A DNA stretch of 64,000 nucleotides from Polyangiaceae bacterium. Lineage in GTDB: Bacteria > Myxococcota_A > Polyangia > Polyangiales > Polyangiaceae. Positions 34,766 through 43,280 of this stretch are shown here, piece by piece. The notes beneath the pieces are model-generated. The model did not search any database. It saw nothing but the letters and a program-made list of their open reading frames with translations, and had not been told where the DNA came from. The DNA lies in NCBI GenBank assembly GCA_019637295.1, contig JAHBVX010000001.1, forward strand, positions 719,501 through 783,500, given 5' to 3'. Positions within the stretch are counted from its first letter, which is position 1, and every line of letters starts with the position of its first letter. The position numbers were made by a program, and so were the translations under genes.

Positions 34766-36050
34766 AGACGATCTCCGTGCGGACGGCGCGGGACTGTTCG
34801 ATCGCGAGTCGCACGTAGCCACGCCCGGACCGAGGGGTCAGCGACTCGGTCGCTCGCGGTGGGCCCCCCAACGTACCCGGTGACTGCGCGCTGGCCACTG
34901 GCTGGCTCGACAGTCGTAGATCGCCGCCCACTTTCACCCCCGACGAGTCGAGCAGCGCGAAGTACTGCGTCGTGCGCGATGCAAAGACGACGCCGTAGCC
35001 CGAATCGGAGCTGGCGAGGGCGCGCGCTGTGAGGCCGGTGCTGAAGCGCTGCGGACCGCCGAGCGGAACCCCATCGTTGTCGAAGACGCGGAAGCGCAGG
35101 TCGGGCTCCTCTCCCACGTTGCCCTCGTGAGCGTGGGTGCTAGCCGTCGCCACGCGGTTCGACGCGACGTTCCACTCGAGCGTCGCGACAGCGGCGTCGG
35201 TCAGGAGCAGCGGTCCGGCGACGGGCTGAAGCCAAGCATCGACGGCCCACACGCCGTGGGCCTGGGTGAGCACGAGCGGCGTACCCGCCACGCCGCGCAG
35301 CTCTGGGTGCGCCCCGACCCCCGCGAACGGTGAGCTACCGACGCCGCTCGCGGAAGAGCCCGAGCTGGAGAGCGCCGCCAGCCAAGGCACCTTCCCGGAC
35401 GTGAAGCTGCCGTCCGGCGACGCCAGCACGAAGCCCACCTCGAGGGCAGCGCCCTCGGCGGCGAGCGCGCCGTGTCGGGGTCGATGACTGAACAGCACGC
35501 TGACACCGGCGGGGAACCGCACCGCCGCTGCGTGCAGCACACAGTCGTCGCACTCGACGGTGAACGGGCTGGCGCCTACCGTCCCGTCGCCGCCGCCGAA
35601 CCCGACCACCAGTCGCGAAGCGGTCGTTTGGGCCCCGTCTGGGGCCGAAGCGAGGGACTCCTCCACCCAGTGAAAGACGGTCCGCTCAGGTGTCCACACG
35701 GCCCCCACGTCATGGGTGCTGCCCTTGCGTTCCGACAACTCCCGGGGGCTGGCCACGACGGTCCGCTCGGTCACGAACCCGTCCGGGTCTACCACCGCGA
35801 CCTCGAGCCCAGCGGGTACGGGCTGAACCCAGGGATCGGCGCCAGGCGCAGGGTCGTAGCGTAGCCAACGGATCACGACGGACCCGTTCGGCAGCGGCTC
35901 GAGCTCTGCCTCCGCTGCCAGGCCTTCGAGCACGGCGCTCTGCGACACGACGTCGCACGGCGGCTCGTACCGATCGCAGCCCCCACCGACGGCGACCAGC
36001 GGAACGAGGCTCATGAGCGCGGCGTGGAGCGATGCGGGAGGGCGCGTCAC
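34755..36050 (-). CDS. Exported lipoprotein of unknown function
   Basis: This protein of about 431 residues has a signal ending in PLVAVGGGCDR (lipobox), and the mature part is almost all beta strands with GG turns and no catalytic signature. Repeated strand patterns (VVGFGGGDGTVG, TPLVLTQAHGVWAVDAW) suggest a propeller or sandwich fold, as in many myxobacterial surface lipoproteins. A CDDC pair at about residue 168 may form a disulfide. A GTG at 36050 is preferred; a TTG lies one codon upstream and an ATG at 36014 would leave a very short signal. It is coupled to the following HELFGH-protein gene by an 11-nt overlap. Confidence 0.75.
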   Translation of the reverse strand: MTRPPASLHAALMSLVPLVAVGGGCDRYEPPCDVVSQSAVLEGLAAEAELEPLPNGSVVIRWLRYDPAPGADPWVQPVPAGLEVAVVDPDGFVTERTVVASPRELSERKGSTHDVGAVWTPERTVFHWVEESLASAPDGAQTTASRLVVGFGGGDGTVGASPFTVECDDCVLHAAAVRFPAGVSVLFSHRPRHGALAAEGAALEVGFVLASPDGSFTSGKVPWLAALSSSGSSASGVGSSPFAGVGAHPELRGVAGTPLVLTQAHGVWAVDAWLQPVAGPLLLTDAAVATLEWNVASNRVATASTHAHEGNVGEEPDLRFRVFDNDGVPLGGPQRFSTGLTARALASSDSGYGVVFASRTTQYFALLDSSGVKVGGDLRLSSQPVASAQSPGTLGGPPRATESLTPRSGRGYVRLAIEQSRAVRTEIVCAR

Positions 36051-36195
36051 CAATGCGACTTGTCCTCGTGGGTGAAACGAGTGTCAAGCGCGGGGTGCGA
36101 CCATTGTCCAGCCGCGGGACGAGCCCGAGGGCGCTGGGGGTGAAGCGGTTGAGACGAGTTGAGTTCCCGGGCTGACCGGCTACTGTTCGCCGGCG

Positions 36196-37908
36196 ATGGT
36201 CCAGGTCCTCGATGCCATCACCGGCGCGTCCGTGCGGGGTCTGCGCGGCGCGATGCGTGGCGTGTTCCTCGCGCGTCGGGCTGCTGCGGCCCGCGAGCGG
36301 CAGTACGCGAGCGCTCCGGAGGCCTTCCCGGCCCCCGCGGTCAAGAAGCGAAATATCCTGTTCATCACGGTCGATCAGCAGCGCTACGACGCGCTCGGTG
36401 TGTGCGGCGGGCAGATCGCGCGGACGAGAGCCCTCGACGCCCTGGCGCGAAGTGGCATCGTGTATCGCCGCGCGCACGTGCAGAACGTCGTGTGCATGCC
36501 GTCGCGCTCGACCATGCTCACGGGTCAACACCCCCGCACCCACGGCGTGATCGCCAACGGCATCGCGCTGCCGAGCGACGCGCCGAGCGTCGCGGACCTG
36601 CTCCGGCGCGAGGGTTACCGGACGGCGCTCATCGGCAAGGCGCACTTCGATCCCCACCTCGATCCGCTCTTGCGCTTTCGCGAGAACCAGATCGCGGCGA
36701 CGGGTCAACGTGCGCCCTGGCATGGCTTCGAGCACGTCGAGCTGGCGACCCACGGCCCCGTGGGGGGTCATCACTACGCCGCGTGGCTGTGGGACACTCA
36801 CCCCGAAGACGTCCCGGGTTTCGCCGGCGTGCTCAGCGCCGTGGGGGGCGGGGACACCGGCGCGCCCGAGGTGCGGCACAACCCGGTTCCGCGGGAGCAC
36901 TACCACACGGACTGGATCGCCGAGCGCGCGGACGCGTGGCTACGCCGGGCTGCAGCGGACAGGCCGTTCTTCTTGTGGGTCAGCTTTCCGGATCCGCATC
37001 ACCCCTTCGATCCGCCAGCGAGCGAGCTTCGGCGCGTGCCGTGGCGGGAGCTGGACCTCCCGCCGGGACATCCGGGCTCACCGGAGGCCATCCGCAAGAG
37101 CCTCGGGACGAGGCCGCGGCACTGGCTCGACTGGTACGAAGGCCGCTTTCGCAACCCGGAGGGCGGCTCGATCGCCTTCAGCCCCGGCAAGCTCACGCAC
37201 GATCAGGTGCGCGAGGTGAACGCAGCCATTCACGTCGAGAACGAGCTGATCGACGAGGCCGTGGGCCGGCTGCTCACGTCCCTCGCCGAGCTCGGCGTGG
37301 ACGACGACACGGACGTCTTCTACACCTCGGATCACGGTGAGCTGCAGGGCGACCATGGCCTCATGTTCAAGGGCCCGTATCACGTCACCTCGCTCTTGCA
37401 CGTGCCCATGCTGTGGCGGCCGGCGCCGTCAGCCGGTATCGCCGCTGCGGACATCCCCGAGCCTGTGGGACACGTCGATCTCGCGCCCACGTTCTGCGAA
37501 GTAGCCGGCATCCCGGTTCCCGCGCACATGGAGGGCGCGAGCCTGCCCACGCTCCCCGGCTCGGGGCGGCGCGCCGTGATCACCACGTTCGACAGTCAGT
37601 TCGCGCCGATGGGCATGCACCTGCGCACCATCTTCGCGGAGGACACCCTGTGCACGGTGTACGAGCCGAGCACTCGGGACGAAGGCGGGCGCTTTCCGCT
37701 CTACTGGTCGGTGTGGGGGCGGGGCACGGTGGTCCCCCGCTACGACGGCAGCGAAGGCGAGCTGTACGATCTGCGCGACGATCCGCTCCAGCGCCACAGC
37801 CGCTTTCACGACCCGGCGTTGCGCGCGCGACGAGACCAGTTGATCGAGGAGCTCCGTACGCTCCTGCCCCCGCTCGCGCGGCGTTTGCCCGTGTCGGCGC
37901 CGACCTAG
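36196..37908 (+). CDS. Arylsulfatase-family sulfatase
   Basis: This 570-residue enzyme is from the alkaline-phosphatase-like superfamily. The formylglycine site CMPSRSTMLTG (C100 in the CxPSR motif) marks a type I sulfatase that needs a maturation enzyme. Metal ligands are visible in LFITVDQQRYD (D60) and later YTSDHGE with the neighbouring His. No clear signal peptide precedes the domain, although the first 45 residues are basic and Ala-rich, so location is uncertain. It is divergent from the exported-lipoprotein pair over about 145 bp and convergent with the kinase gene after 10 nt. No formylglycine-generating enzyme is seen in the window. The substrate (aryl, sugar or polysaccharide sulfate) is unknown. 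Confidence 0.9.
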   Translation: MVQVLDAITGASVRGLRGAMRGVFLARRAAAARERQYASAPEAFPAPAVKKRNILFITVDQQRYDALGVCGGQIARTRALDALARSGIVYRRAHVQNVVCMPSRSTMLTGQHPRTHGVIANGIALPSDAPSVADLLRREGYRTALIGKAHFDPHLDPLLRFRENQIAATGQRAPWHGFEHVELATHGPVGGHHYAAWLWDTHPEDVPGFAGVLSAVGGGDTGAPEVRHNPVPREHYHTDWIAERADAWLRRAAADRPFFLWVSFPDPHHPFDPPASELRRVPWRELDLPPGHPGSPEAIRKSLGTRPRHWLDWYEGRFRNPEGGSIAFSPGKLTHDQVREVNAAIHVENELIDEAVGRLLTSLAELGVDDDTDVFYTSDHGELQGDHGLMFKGPYHVTSLLHVPMLWRPAPSAGIAAADIPEPVGHVDLAPTFCEVAGIPVPAHMEGASLPTLPGSGRRAVITTFDSQFAPMGMHLRTIFAEDTLCTVYEPSTRDEGGRFPLYWSVWGRGTVVPRYDGSEGELYDLRDDPLQRHSRFHDPALRARRDQLIEELRTLLPPLARRLPVSAPT

Positions 37909-37918
37909 CCGGACGCGC

Positions 37919-39493
37919 CTAGCGGCTGTCCACCGCGATCTGGAGGGTGGGCGCGTGGGCGAGATCGATGGACGACTGCGCGTGGGTGTCGCCGCGCGCC
38001 AGCCAGAACGCGCGCGCGTCGTCGTCGGTCCAGGGGGGCACGTCGCAGGCGAGCAGCGCGTCCCGCAGGGCCTTGGCGCTCTCGGGGCGGGCGTCCGGGC
38101 TCTTGGCTAGCCCCGAGAGCAGGAGGGCCTCGAGCTCCGCGGGAACGGCTCGCCCCAGGCGCTCGCCCGGAGGCTGCGGCGCGAGATCGAGATGCGCTGC
38201 GCACAGCTCGACCACGTTGTGACCTTCGAACACCGGCGTGCCCGTCAGCAAGAGGTAGCCCACGGCGCACAGCGCGTACAAGTCGCTGCGCCGGTCCACT
38301 CGCTCCGGCGCCGTGATCGACTCGGGAGGCATGTACTGCGGCGTGCCGACCACGAACTCCGAGCCGCCCAGGGACTGCTGCGCGCTGGGCAGCGTGAGGT
38401 CCTTGACTAGCCCGAAGTCGAGCACCTTGACTAGATCGTAGGCGCCCGGGTGTCCCGTCACCATGATGTTGGCGGGCTTGATGTCGCGGTGAACCAGGCC
38501 CTTGCCATGCGCCTCTTCCAGGGAGGCGCACGCTTGAGCGAGCAGATGCACGACGCGACCGGGGGGCAGGGGACCGCACTCGGAGACCAACTCGCCCACG
38601 GTGAGGCCATCGAGGTACTCCATCGCGTAGTAGAAGACGCCCTCGGGGGTGCGTCCGTAGTCGTATATGGCCACGGTGTTCGGGTGACGCAGCCGCGCGG
38701 TCTCCACGACCTCGCGCTCGAAGCGGCGCAGCGCCGTCGCGCCGACGACGTCCGGCGGCAAGAGCTTGAGCGCGGTGTCGCGCCGGAGCATCGCGTGGGT
38801 GGCGCGGTACACCACGCCCATGCCGCCCGCGCCGATCTTCTCGCCGAGCACGTACTGGCCGAGCCGGCGCGCGACGCGCACTTCGTGGCGCAGCTTGTAG
38901 ATGACCCGCGACGCGACGACGGCGGTGGCGTTCAGCGCGCCGAGCCAGAGCACCAGGCTGATCAATTGGAACGACAGCGGCCAGCCATCGAAGCCCACCT
39001 GCTTCACCGGCCACGCGGGGTGCAGCGCCGACGCGAAGAACACAGCGACGGCCATCGCGCTCGCGCCGAGCCCGAGCCCCAAGGTGCGCCCTGGGGTGCT
39101 GGGCACGAGCACCGACCGCAGCACCGCCGCCAGACCCGACGACAGCGCCAGGTTGAACACGCTCACGGTGCGGATCTCGAACAGGCCCGCGTTGAGCACC
39201 AGCAGCGCCGAGAGCACGAGCAGGCCACCGATGTCGAGCGAGTCGAGCACCAGCGCGGAGCGGGGCCGCCGCAGCGCGAGCGGGACTGCGCCGACCACGA
39301 CCGTGGCGCCGATGTGGAACCAGCGCGACGGGGAAGAGAGCTCTCGGGCGATGCTGCCGTGCTCGACCAAGCCGCGCGCGACGATGACGCCAATCAGAAA
39401 CGACGCGCTGAGCAGCAGCCCGACCCGATACATCAGCGCCAGCCGCGTCTGGAAGAAAGCGCGCGACTCTTCGGAGGCTGCGGTCGGGGTCAC
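37919..39493 (-). CDS. Membrane-anchored eukaryotic-type Ser/Thr protein kinase
   Basis: This 524-residue protein has six or so predicted membrane helices in the first about 205 residues (for example LMYRVGLLLSASFLIGVIVA and LGLGLGASAMAVAVFFASAL), then a Hanks-type kinase domain. Kinase motifs are the Gly loop LGEKIGAGGMGVVYRAT, the VAIK-equivalent ALKLL, the catalytic loop VHRDIKPANIM, the metal motif VLDFGLVKD and a PPES near the activation segment end. All catalytic residues are present. The reversed order (membrane part N-terminal, kinase C-terminal) suggests an integral sensor without the usual C-terminal extracellular domain. The start is a GTG at 39493. Such kinases are abundant in myxobacteria; the partner is unknown. 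Confidence 0.92.
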   Translation of the reverse strand: MTPTAASEESRAFFQTRLALMYRVGLLLSASFLIGVIVARGLVEHGSIARELSSPSRWFHIGATVVVGAVPLALRRPRSALVLDSLDIGGLLVLSALLVLNAGLFEIRTVSVFNLALSSGLAAVLRSVLVPSTPGRTLGLGLGASAMAVAVFFASALHPAWPVKQVGFDGWPLSFQLISLVLWLGALNATAVVASRVIYKLRHEVRVARRLGQYVLGEKIGAGGMGVVYRATHAMLRRDTALKLLPPDVVGATALRRFEREVVETARLRHPNTVAIYDYGRTPEGVFYYAMEYLDGLTVGELVSECGPLPPGRVVHLLAQACASLEEAHGKGLVHRDIKPANIMVTGHPGAYDLVKVLDFGLVKDLTLPSAQQSLGGSEFVVGTPQYMPPESITAPERVDRRSDLYALCAVGYLLLTGTPVFEGHNVVELCAAHLDLAPQPPGERLGRAVPAELEALLLSGLAKSPDARPESAKALRDALLACDVPPWTDDDARAFWLARGDTHAQSSIDLAHAPTLQIAVDSR

Positions 39494-39526
39494 CGCTCCG
39501 CGTTGTAACCCATCTCGGCGGCCGCT

Positions 39527-41143
39527 TCAGCCCGCGGGGTGGCTGCGCGATGGACTCCCGCGCTCGGAGCCCGACGGTGGTGACGGAGCGTGAGCTTGGC
39601 GGCGTGTCCGGCCCGCAGCGCGCAGCGCCCGATCGCCCTCGCGCCAGTCCGGTGGGTCCGAGGAGGGGTAGCGCGGGATGTCCCACTCGGCGACCGCGAC
39701 GCTGCGCAGCGACGTCGCGCCCCGGCTGACGACGGGCAGGTGCCGAAACGACGTGGTCGCGTGAAACAGCCGATAGTGAAAGAAGTTCTTCTGCACCATC
39801 AGGTCGGCTTCCCGCGGGTTCACGCCGAGCTCACGCCAGTACTTCGGATGGATGGGCAAGGGGGGCTCGGCGCAGATCGCGACGCGCAGCGGGCCGATGT
39901 CGAGGCGCACCCGTCGTCCCAGATCCGAGTCGCTCTTGGCGCCGATGGTGCCGCGCAGCGTGACCTCGGGCTGCGCGTAGCCGGGGGTGCCCCGGAGCGC
40001 GAGCTCCACCGTCGCGCCGACGGGCTCGCTCGACACCTGCTCGAAGGCCTGCGGGTCGTGCACCGGCACGAGCGCGCGCAGACCGCGTCCATCGCGCATG
40101 AGCGCCTCGATGAAGCGCGTGTTGCCGCCTGGCGCGCCGGCGCCGACGATGTCGTCCGCGTCGACCAGCGTGACGGGACCGAGCCTACGCCACGGGCTGG
40201 TCGCGACTGCCTCCAGCGCCTCGTCTACTTCGTAGAGCTTCGGTAGCGGCACGCGACGCGTCGCCCACGCGCGCTCCGCGAGCTGGTCCGCGAGGCGCTC
40301 GGCCAGCGCCGGGTCCCCGTCCGTCGAGACGTGCACGGCCCAGCCGAGATCCGCCGCGGAGGTGAAGGGGTGCACGGTGAAGAAGCTGGTCGACAGCACG
40401 CGAGGGTCCCGCTCGAGCCGCTTCATGAAGCGAAACACCGAGCGCAGCGGCGGCAGGAAGTCGATGTTGATGCCGCCGCCGAGCACCACCGGCAGCTTGC
40501 GCCAGGCGTGTACCGGCTGGATCTGCCCGCGCAGCGCGCGGATCAAGCGATTGCCCGCGCGAAAGCCGGTGGGAGCGAGATCCCAGTGGGGGTTGGACCG
40601 ATAGGCGACGAGCACGTCGAGCGCGTCGACGATGGGCGCCGACAGGTTACCGTGTAGGTCGAAGCTGGCAGCCAGCGTCGCGTCGGGTCCGACGGCCTCG
40701 CGCACGCGCCGGAGGATGACCGCCTCGGGTGCCTCGTCGAGACCGAGGACCTCCATGGAGCCGTGCAGCGCGAGGTAGAGCCCATCGAGCCGTCCGGCGC
40801 GCTCGACGCGCTGGACCATGCCGTCGACCAGCCAATCGAAGCACTCTCTCGTCAGCGGTCCGCTGGGGATGGCCAACGAAGAGACGAGCGGAACTGCGTC
40901 GACGCCGCCCGCGAGCCGCGCCGCCTGGGCGAAGCCCGTGAGCTCGGCGTGGGGGAAGAAGCTCTTGAGCTCGGTGCCCCTCAGCGTGGTGGCTCGAGCC
41001 AGCGCCTCGCCGTCGAGGTGATGCATCCGCTCGAAGTTCTCGCGGGTGGTCAAGAGCGGCGAGTCCGCGCAAGCCTCGTGGAAGATGCGTCCGTAGCCGA
41101 TGCGCAGCGGTCGCCCGCCGCGCCCGAGGTCGAGCCGGATCAC
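39527..41143 (-). CDS. M81-family metallopeptidase (MlrC/microcystinase C-like)
   Basis: This 538-residue protein resembles MlrC, a metallopeptidase-like hydrolase. Seen are the N-terminal GYGRIFHEACADSP, the metal-ligand region LALHGSMEV (His), ASFDLHGN (Asp, His), YRSNPHWD (His) and the C-terminal DADDIVGAGAPGGNT. The last about 40 residues are an Arg/Ser/Pro-rich tail not found in typical members. GTG at 41143 overlaps the stop of the lyase-like gene (GTGA), so it is the third gene of the TetR operon. MlrC acts on linear microcystin peptides in sphingomonads, but most family members have unknown substrates, so microcystin use should not be assumed. Confidence 0.85.
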   Translation of the reverse strand: MIRLDLGRGGRPLRIGYGRIFHEACADSPLLTTRENFERMHHLDGEALARATTLRGTELKSFFPHAELTGFAQAARLAGGVDAVPLVSSLAIPSGPLTRECFDWLVDGMVQRVERAGRLDGLYLALHGSMEVLGLDEAPEAVILRRVREAVGPDATLAASFDLHGNLSAPIVDALDVLVAYRSNPHWDLAPTGFRAGNRLIRALRGQIQPVHAWRKLPVVLGGGINIDFLPPLRSVFRFMKRLERDPRVLSTSFFTVHPFTSAADLGWAVHVSTDGDPALAERLADQLAERAWATRRVPLPKLYEVDEALEAVATSPWRRLGPVTLVDADDIVGAGAPGGNTRFIEALMRDGRGLRALVPVHDPQAFEQVSSEPVGATVELALRGTPGYAQPEVTLRGTIGAKSDSDLGRRVRLDIGPLRVAICAEPPLPIHPKYWRELGVNPREADLMVQKNFFHYRLFHATTSFRHLPVVSRGATSLRSVAVAEWDIPRYPSSDPPDWREGDRALRAAGRTRRQAHAPSPPSGSERGSPSRSHPAG

Positions 41144-42564
41144 GAGAACAGCTCCCCGACGAACTGCACCAGGACGCGCTCCCGCGCTGCGGGCGACATG
41201 GCGTCGAGCAGTCGGTGGATGGATCCCGAGCGGGTCGGGAGCTGCCCGTCGCTGACGCCGAGCTCGCTCATGAGCGCAGCGGGGTCGAGCCCTGCCTCTG
41301 CGCTGCCGATGGCCTCGAGCATCGCGATGACGTGCTCCGGCGGCGACTGGCGGGCTGGCAGCTCGTTCATGCACTTGCCCAGGTCCAGACAAAACTGGTC
41401 GACCCGCGCGGAGTTGCCCGGATCGAGCGTCACGTGGATGTGGGAGGGCGAGGGACCGAACGCATAGGTCGGCTGCACGTGCCAGCCGCACTCGGTGAGC
41501 CGGTCGGCGAGCTCGAACACGTCCCCGGGCTCCGTGGTGAACGCCAAGAGGTTCATGTCGGGACGGGCGAGCAGGCGCAGGCCCGGCGTGGACTCGATGG
41601 TCGATACGAGTCGCTTCGTCGCGTCCCACATGGCGCGAGTCTGGGCTCGGTACCCCTCGCGGCCGAGGTGTTGCATGACCACGAAGGCCGCACCCAGCGC
41701 CGAGATGGACTTGGAGCCCAGCGTGGTCGAGTTGATGATCGAGTAGCCCGTCCAGCTCGCGCAGGCGAAGTACTGCGCGTCCCGCAGCGCCCGGGTGCGC
41801 TGCAGCACGACGCTCACCCCCTTGGGCGCGAAGCCGTACTTGTGCAGATCCATCGACATGCTCGTGACCCCCTCCACGGAGAAGTCGAAGGGCGGCACCG
41901 CCTCGCCGTTGTCTCGCATGAACGGGAGCACCAGGCCGCCCACGCAGGCGTCGACGTGCATCAGGGCGCCGTGCTCGAGCGCGAGAGCGGCGAGCTCCTC
42001 GATGGGATCGATCACGCCGTGGGCGTAGCTCGGCGCCGAGCCCACCACCAAGATCACGTCTGGGTTCATCTTGGCGCGGGCGTCGGCCACGTTCGCGCGG
42101 AACGTGACCGGATCGACGTCGACCGACACGAGCTCGACGCCCAGGTACTGCGCCGCCTTGTGGAAGCAGGCGTGCGCCGTCTGGGGCAGGAGCATCTTCG
42201 GCCGGGTGACCTGCGGGCGGGTCTTTCGCGCGTAGTCGCGCGCCGCTTTCACCGCGAGCATCACGCTCTCGGTGCCGCCCGCGGTGGCGGTACCCACGGC
42301 GCCCTCAGGCGCCTGAGCCAGCTCGAGGCAGGCGCCGACCACGGCGTTCTCCAGCTTGCGCGCCGAGGGGTACACCGTCGGGTCGAGCCCGTTGATGGGC
42401 ATGCACGCGGCGTAGGCCTCCCGCGCCAGCTCGCGCAGCGGCTCACCCGCGTCGTACACGAACGCAAACGCTCGGCCATCTCCTTTCAGATCGCGGCTGC
42501 GATGATCCCCGAGCGCTGCCAAGACCTCTTCCCGCGAGCGACCCTGTTCTGGAAAACGATTCAT
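41140..42564 (-). CDS. PLP-dependent lyase/decarboxylase, sphingosine-1-phosphate-lyase-like
   Basis: This 474-residue fold-type I PLP enzyme places the Schiff-base Lys in SMSMDLHKYGFAPKG. The surrounding segment, with WTGYSIINSTTLGSKS following and the HVDACVGGLVLPF Asp before it, is closer to sphingosine-1-phosphate lyases than to glutamate decarboxylases, although the two families are related. The upstream GTATAGGTESVMLAV binds the cofactor phosphate. ATG at 42564 overlaps the TetR stop (ATGA). Polyangiaceae make sphingolipids, so degradation of a phosphorylated long-chain base is a reasonable idea, but an amino-acid decarboxylase remains possible. No membrane anchor is seen, unlike eukaryotic lyases. 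Confidence 0.8.
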   Translation of the reverse strand: MNRFPEQGRSREEVLAALGDHRSRDLKGDGRAFAFVYDAGEPLRELAREAYAACMPINGLDPTVYPSARKLENAVVGACLELAQAPEGAVGTATAGGTESVMLAVKAARDYARKTRPQVTRPKMLLPQTAHACFHKAAQYLGVELVSVDVDPVTFRANVADARAKMNPDVILVVGSAPSYAHGVIDPIEELAALALEHGALMHVDACVGGLVLPFMRDNGEAVPPFDFSVEGVTSMSMDLHKYGFAPKGVSVVLQRTRALRDAQYFACASWTGYSIINSTTLGSKSISALGAAFVVMQHLGREGYRAQTRAMWDATKRLVSTIESTPGLRLLARPDMNLLAFTTEPGDVFELADRLTECGWHVQPTYAFGPSPSHIHVTLDPGNSARVDQFCLDLGKCMNELPARQSPPEHVIAMLEAIGSAEAGLDPAALMSELGVSDGQLPTRSGSIHRLLDAMSPAARERVLVQFVGELFS

Positions 42565-43163
42565 GACTCCTCCGTCTCTACTTTCAGCGGGCCCAGCAGG
42601 TGGTCCCACACGAACTCGTGCACCGGCCCAAGCTCGATGCCGTTCATCACGCGCTGCACGAGCAAGCCGTCCACGAGCGCGCGCACGACCGCGATCACCG
42701 CGTCTGGGTCGCAGGGCACCACGCTGCCCTCCTCGATGCCGCGACGCAGAAGCTCCGCGGCGGCCAGGCGATGGGCCTCGAACACGCGGTTGCCGACCGC
42801 GATGATCTCGGGCACGCGCCCGGCCGACGTCGCCGCGATGGCCTGCGACAAGAAGACGATGCGCTCCTCGCGTCCGCGATGAAACTCGTGCACGGCGCAG
42901 AGCTGCGCGTACAAGCGGTCGATGGGGTGCCGCTGGGCCTCCACCCGCGCGAGCACGAACGCGGCCTGCTCGACGAGCAGCGCCTCGAGCGCCCGCTCCA
43001 CGATGTGGGCCTTGGTCGGGAAGTGATAGAGCAGCGTCGGCCGCTTGACGCCGAGGGCGTCCGCGAGCCCCGCCATCGACAGCTCGAGCCCCTCCCGACG
43101 CAGGACGTCTACCGCTGCATCAGCGAGATCATTGCGTTTTTCGACTTGAGCGGGCCGGGCCAT
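42561..43163 (-). CDS. TetR-family transcriptional regulator
   Basis: This is a 200-residue protein. Residues 9-55 form the TetR DNA-binding domain (AAVDVLRREGLELSMAGLAD then ALGVKRPTLLYHFPTKAHIV). The remainder is the helical ligand domain ending in a Glu-rich tail. It is first in an operon with the lyase-like and MlrC-like genes (ATGA then GTGA overlaps) and divergent from the flavin oxidoreductase gene. Two identical 13-bp palindromes lie just upstream of its start, which makes repression of both directions likely. The effector is unknown. Confidence 0.92.
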   Translation of the reverse strand: MARPAQVEKRNDLADAAVDVLRREGLELSMAGLADALGVKRPTLLYHFPTKAHIVERALEALLVEQAAFVLARVEAQRHPIDRLYAQLCAVHEFHRGREERIVFLSQAIAATSAGRVPEIIAVGNRVFEAHRLAAAELLRRGIEEGSVVPCDPDAVIAVVRALVDGLLVQRVMNGIELGPVHEFVWDHLLGPLKVETEES

Positions 43164-43167
43164 GGTT

Positions 43168-43206
43168 TGACGAATCGTCAGTTATCCATTTGCTGACGAA
43201 TCGTCA
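43168..43206. promoter_or_regulatory. Two identical 13-bp palindromic operators between divergent operons
   Basis: TGACGAATCGTCA occurs at 43168-43180 and 43194-43206, each a perfect 6-1-6 palindrome, 26 bp apart centre to centre. The first lies 5 bp upstream of the TetR start codon, the second in the middle of the divergent spacer. The pair is the obvious binding site for the adjacent TetR protein and would control both operons. Confidence 0.8.
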
Positions 43207-43280
43207 AGTCAAAAAGCGCCGCCGAGCGTCGTTACCTGAGCGGGCGAATGTGGCGCCTCGGGCTAGGGTCGGCGCCGCTC

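Noticed and set aside
36054-36195. Possible promoter or operator in the divergent spacer before the sulfatase gene
   Set aside because: No palindrome or clear -35/-10 pair could be found by eye.
39527-41143. Microcystin-degradation function for the MlrC-like protein
   Set aside because: No mlrA or mlrB homologue is present and the family is broad, so the name indicates homology only.
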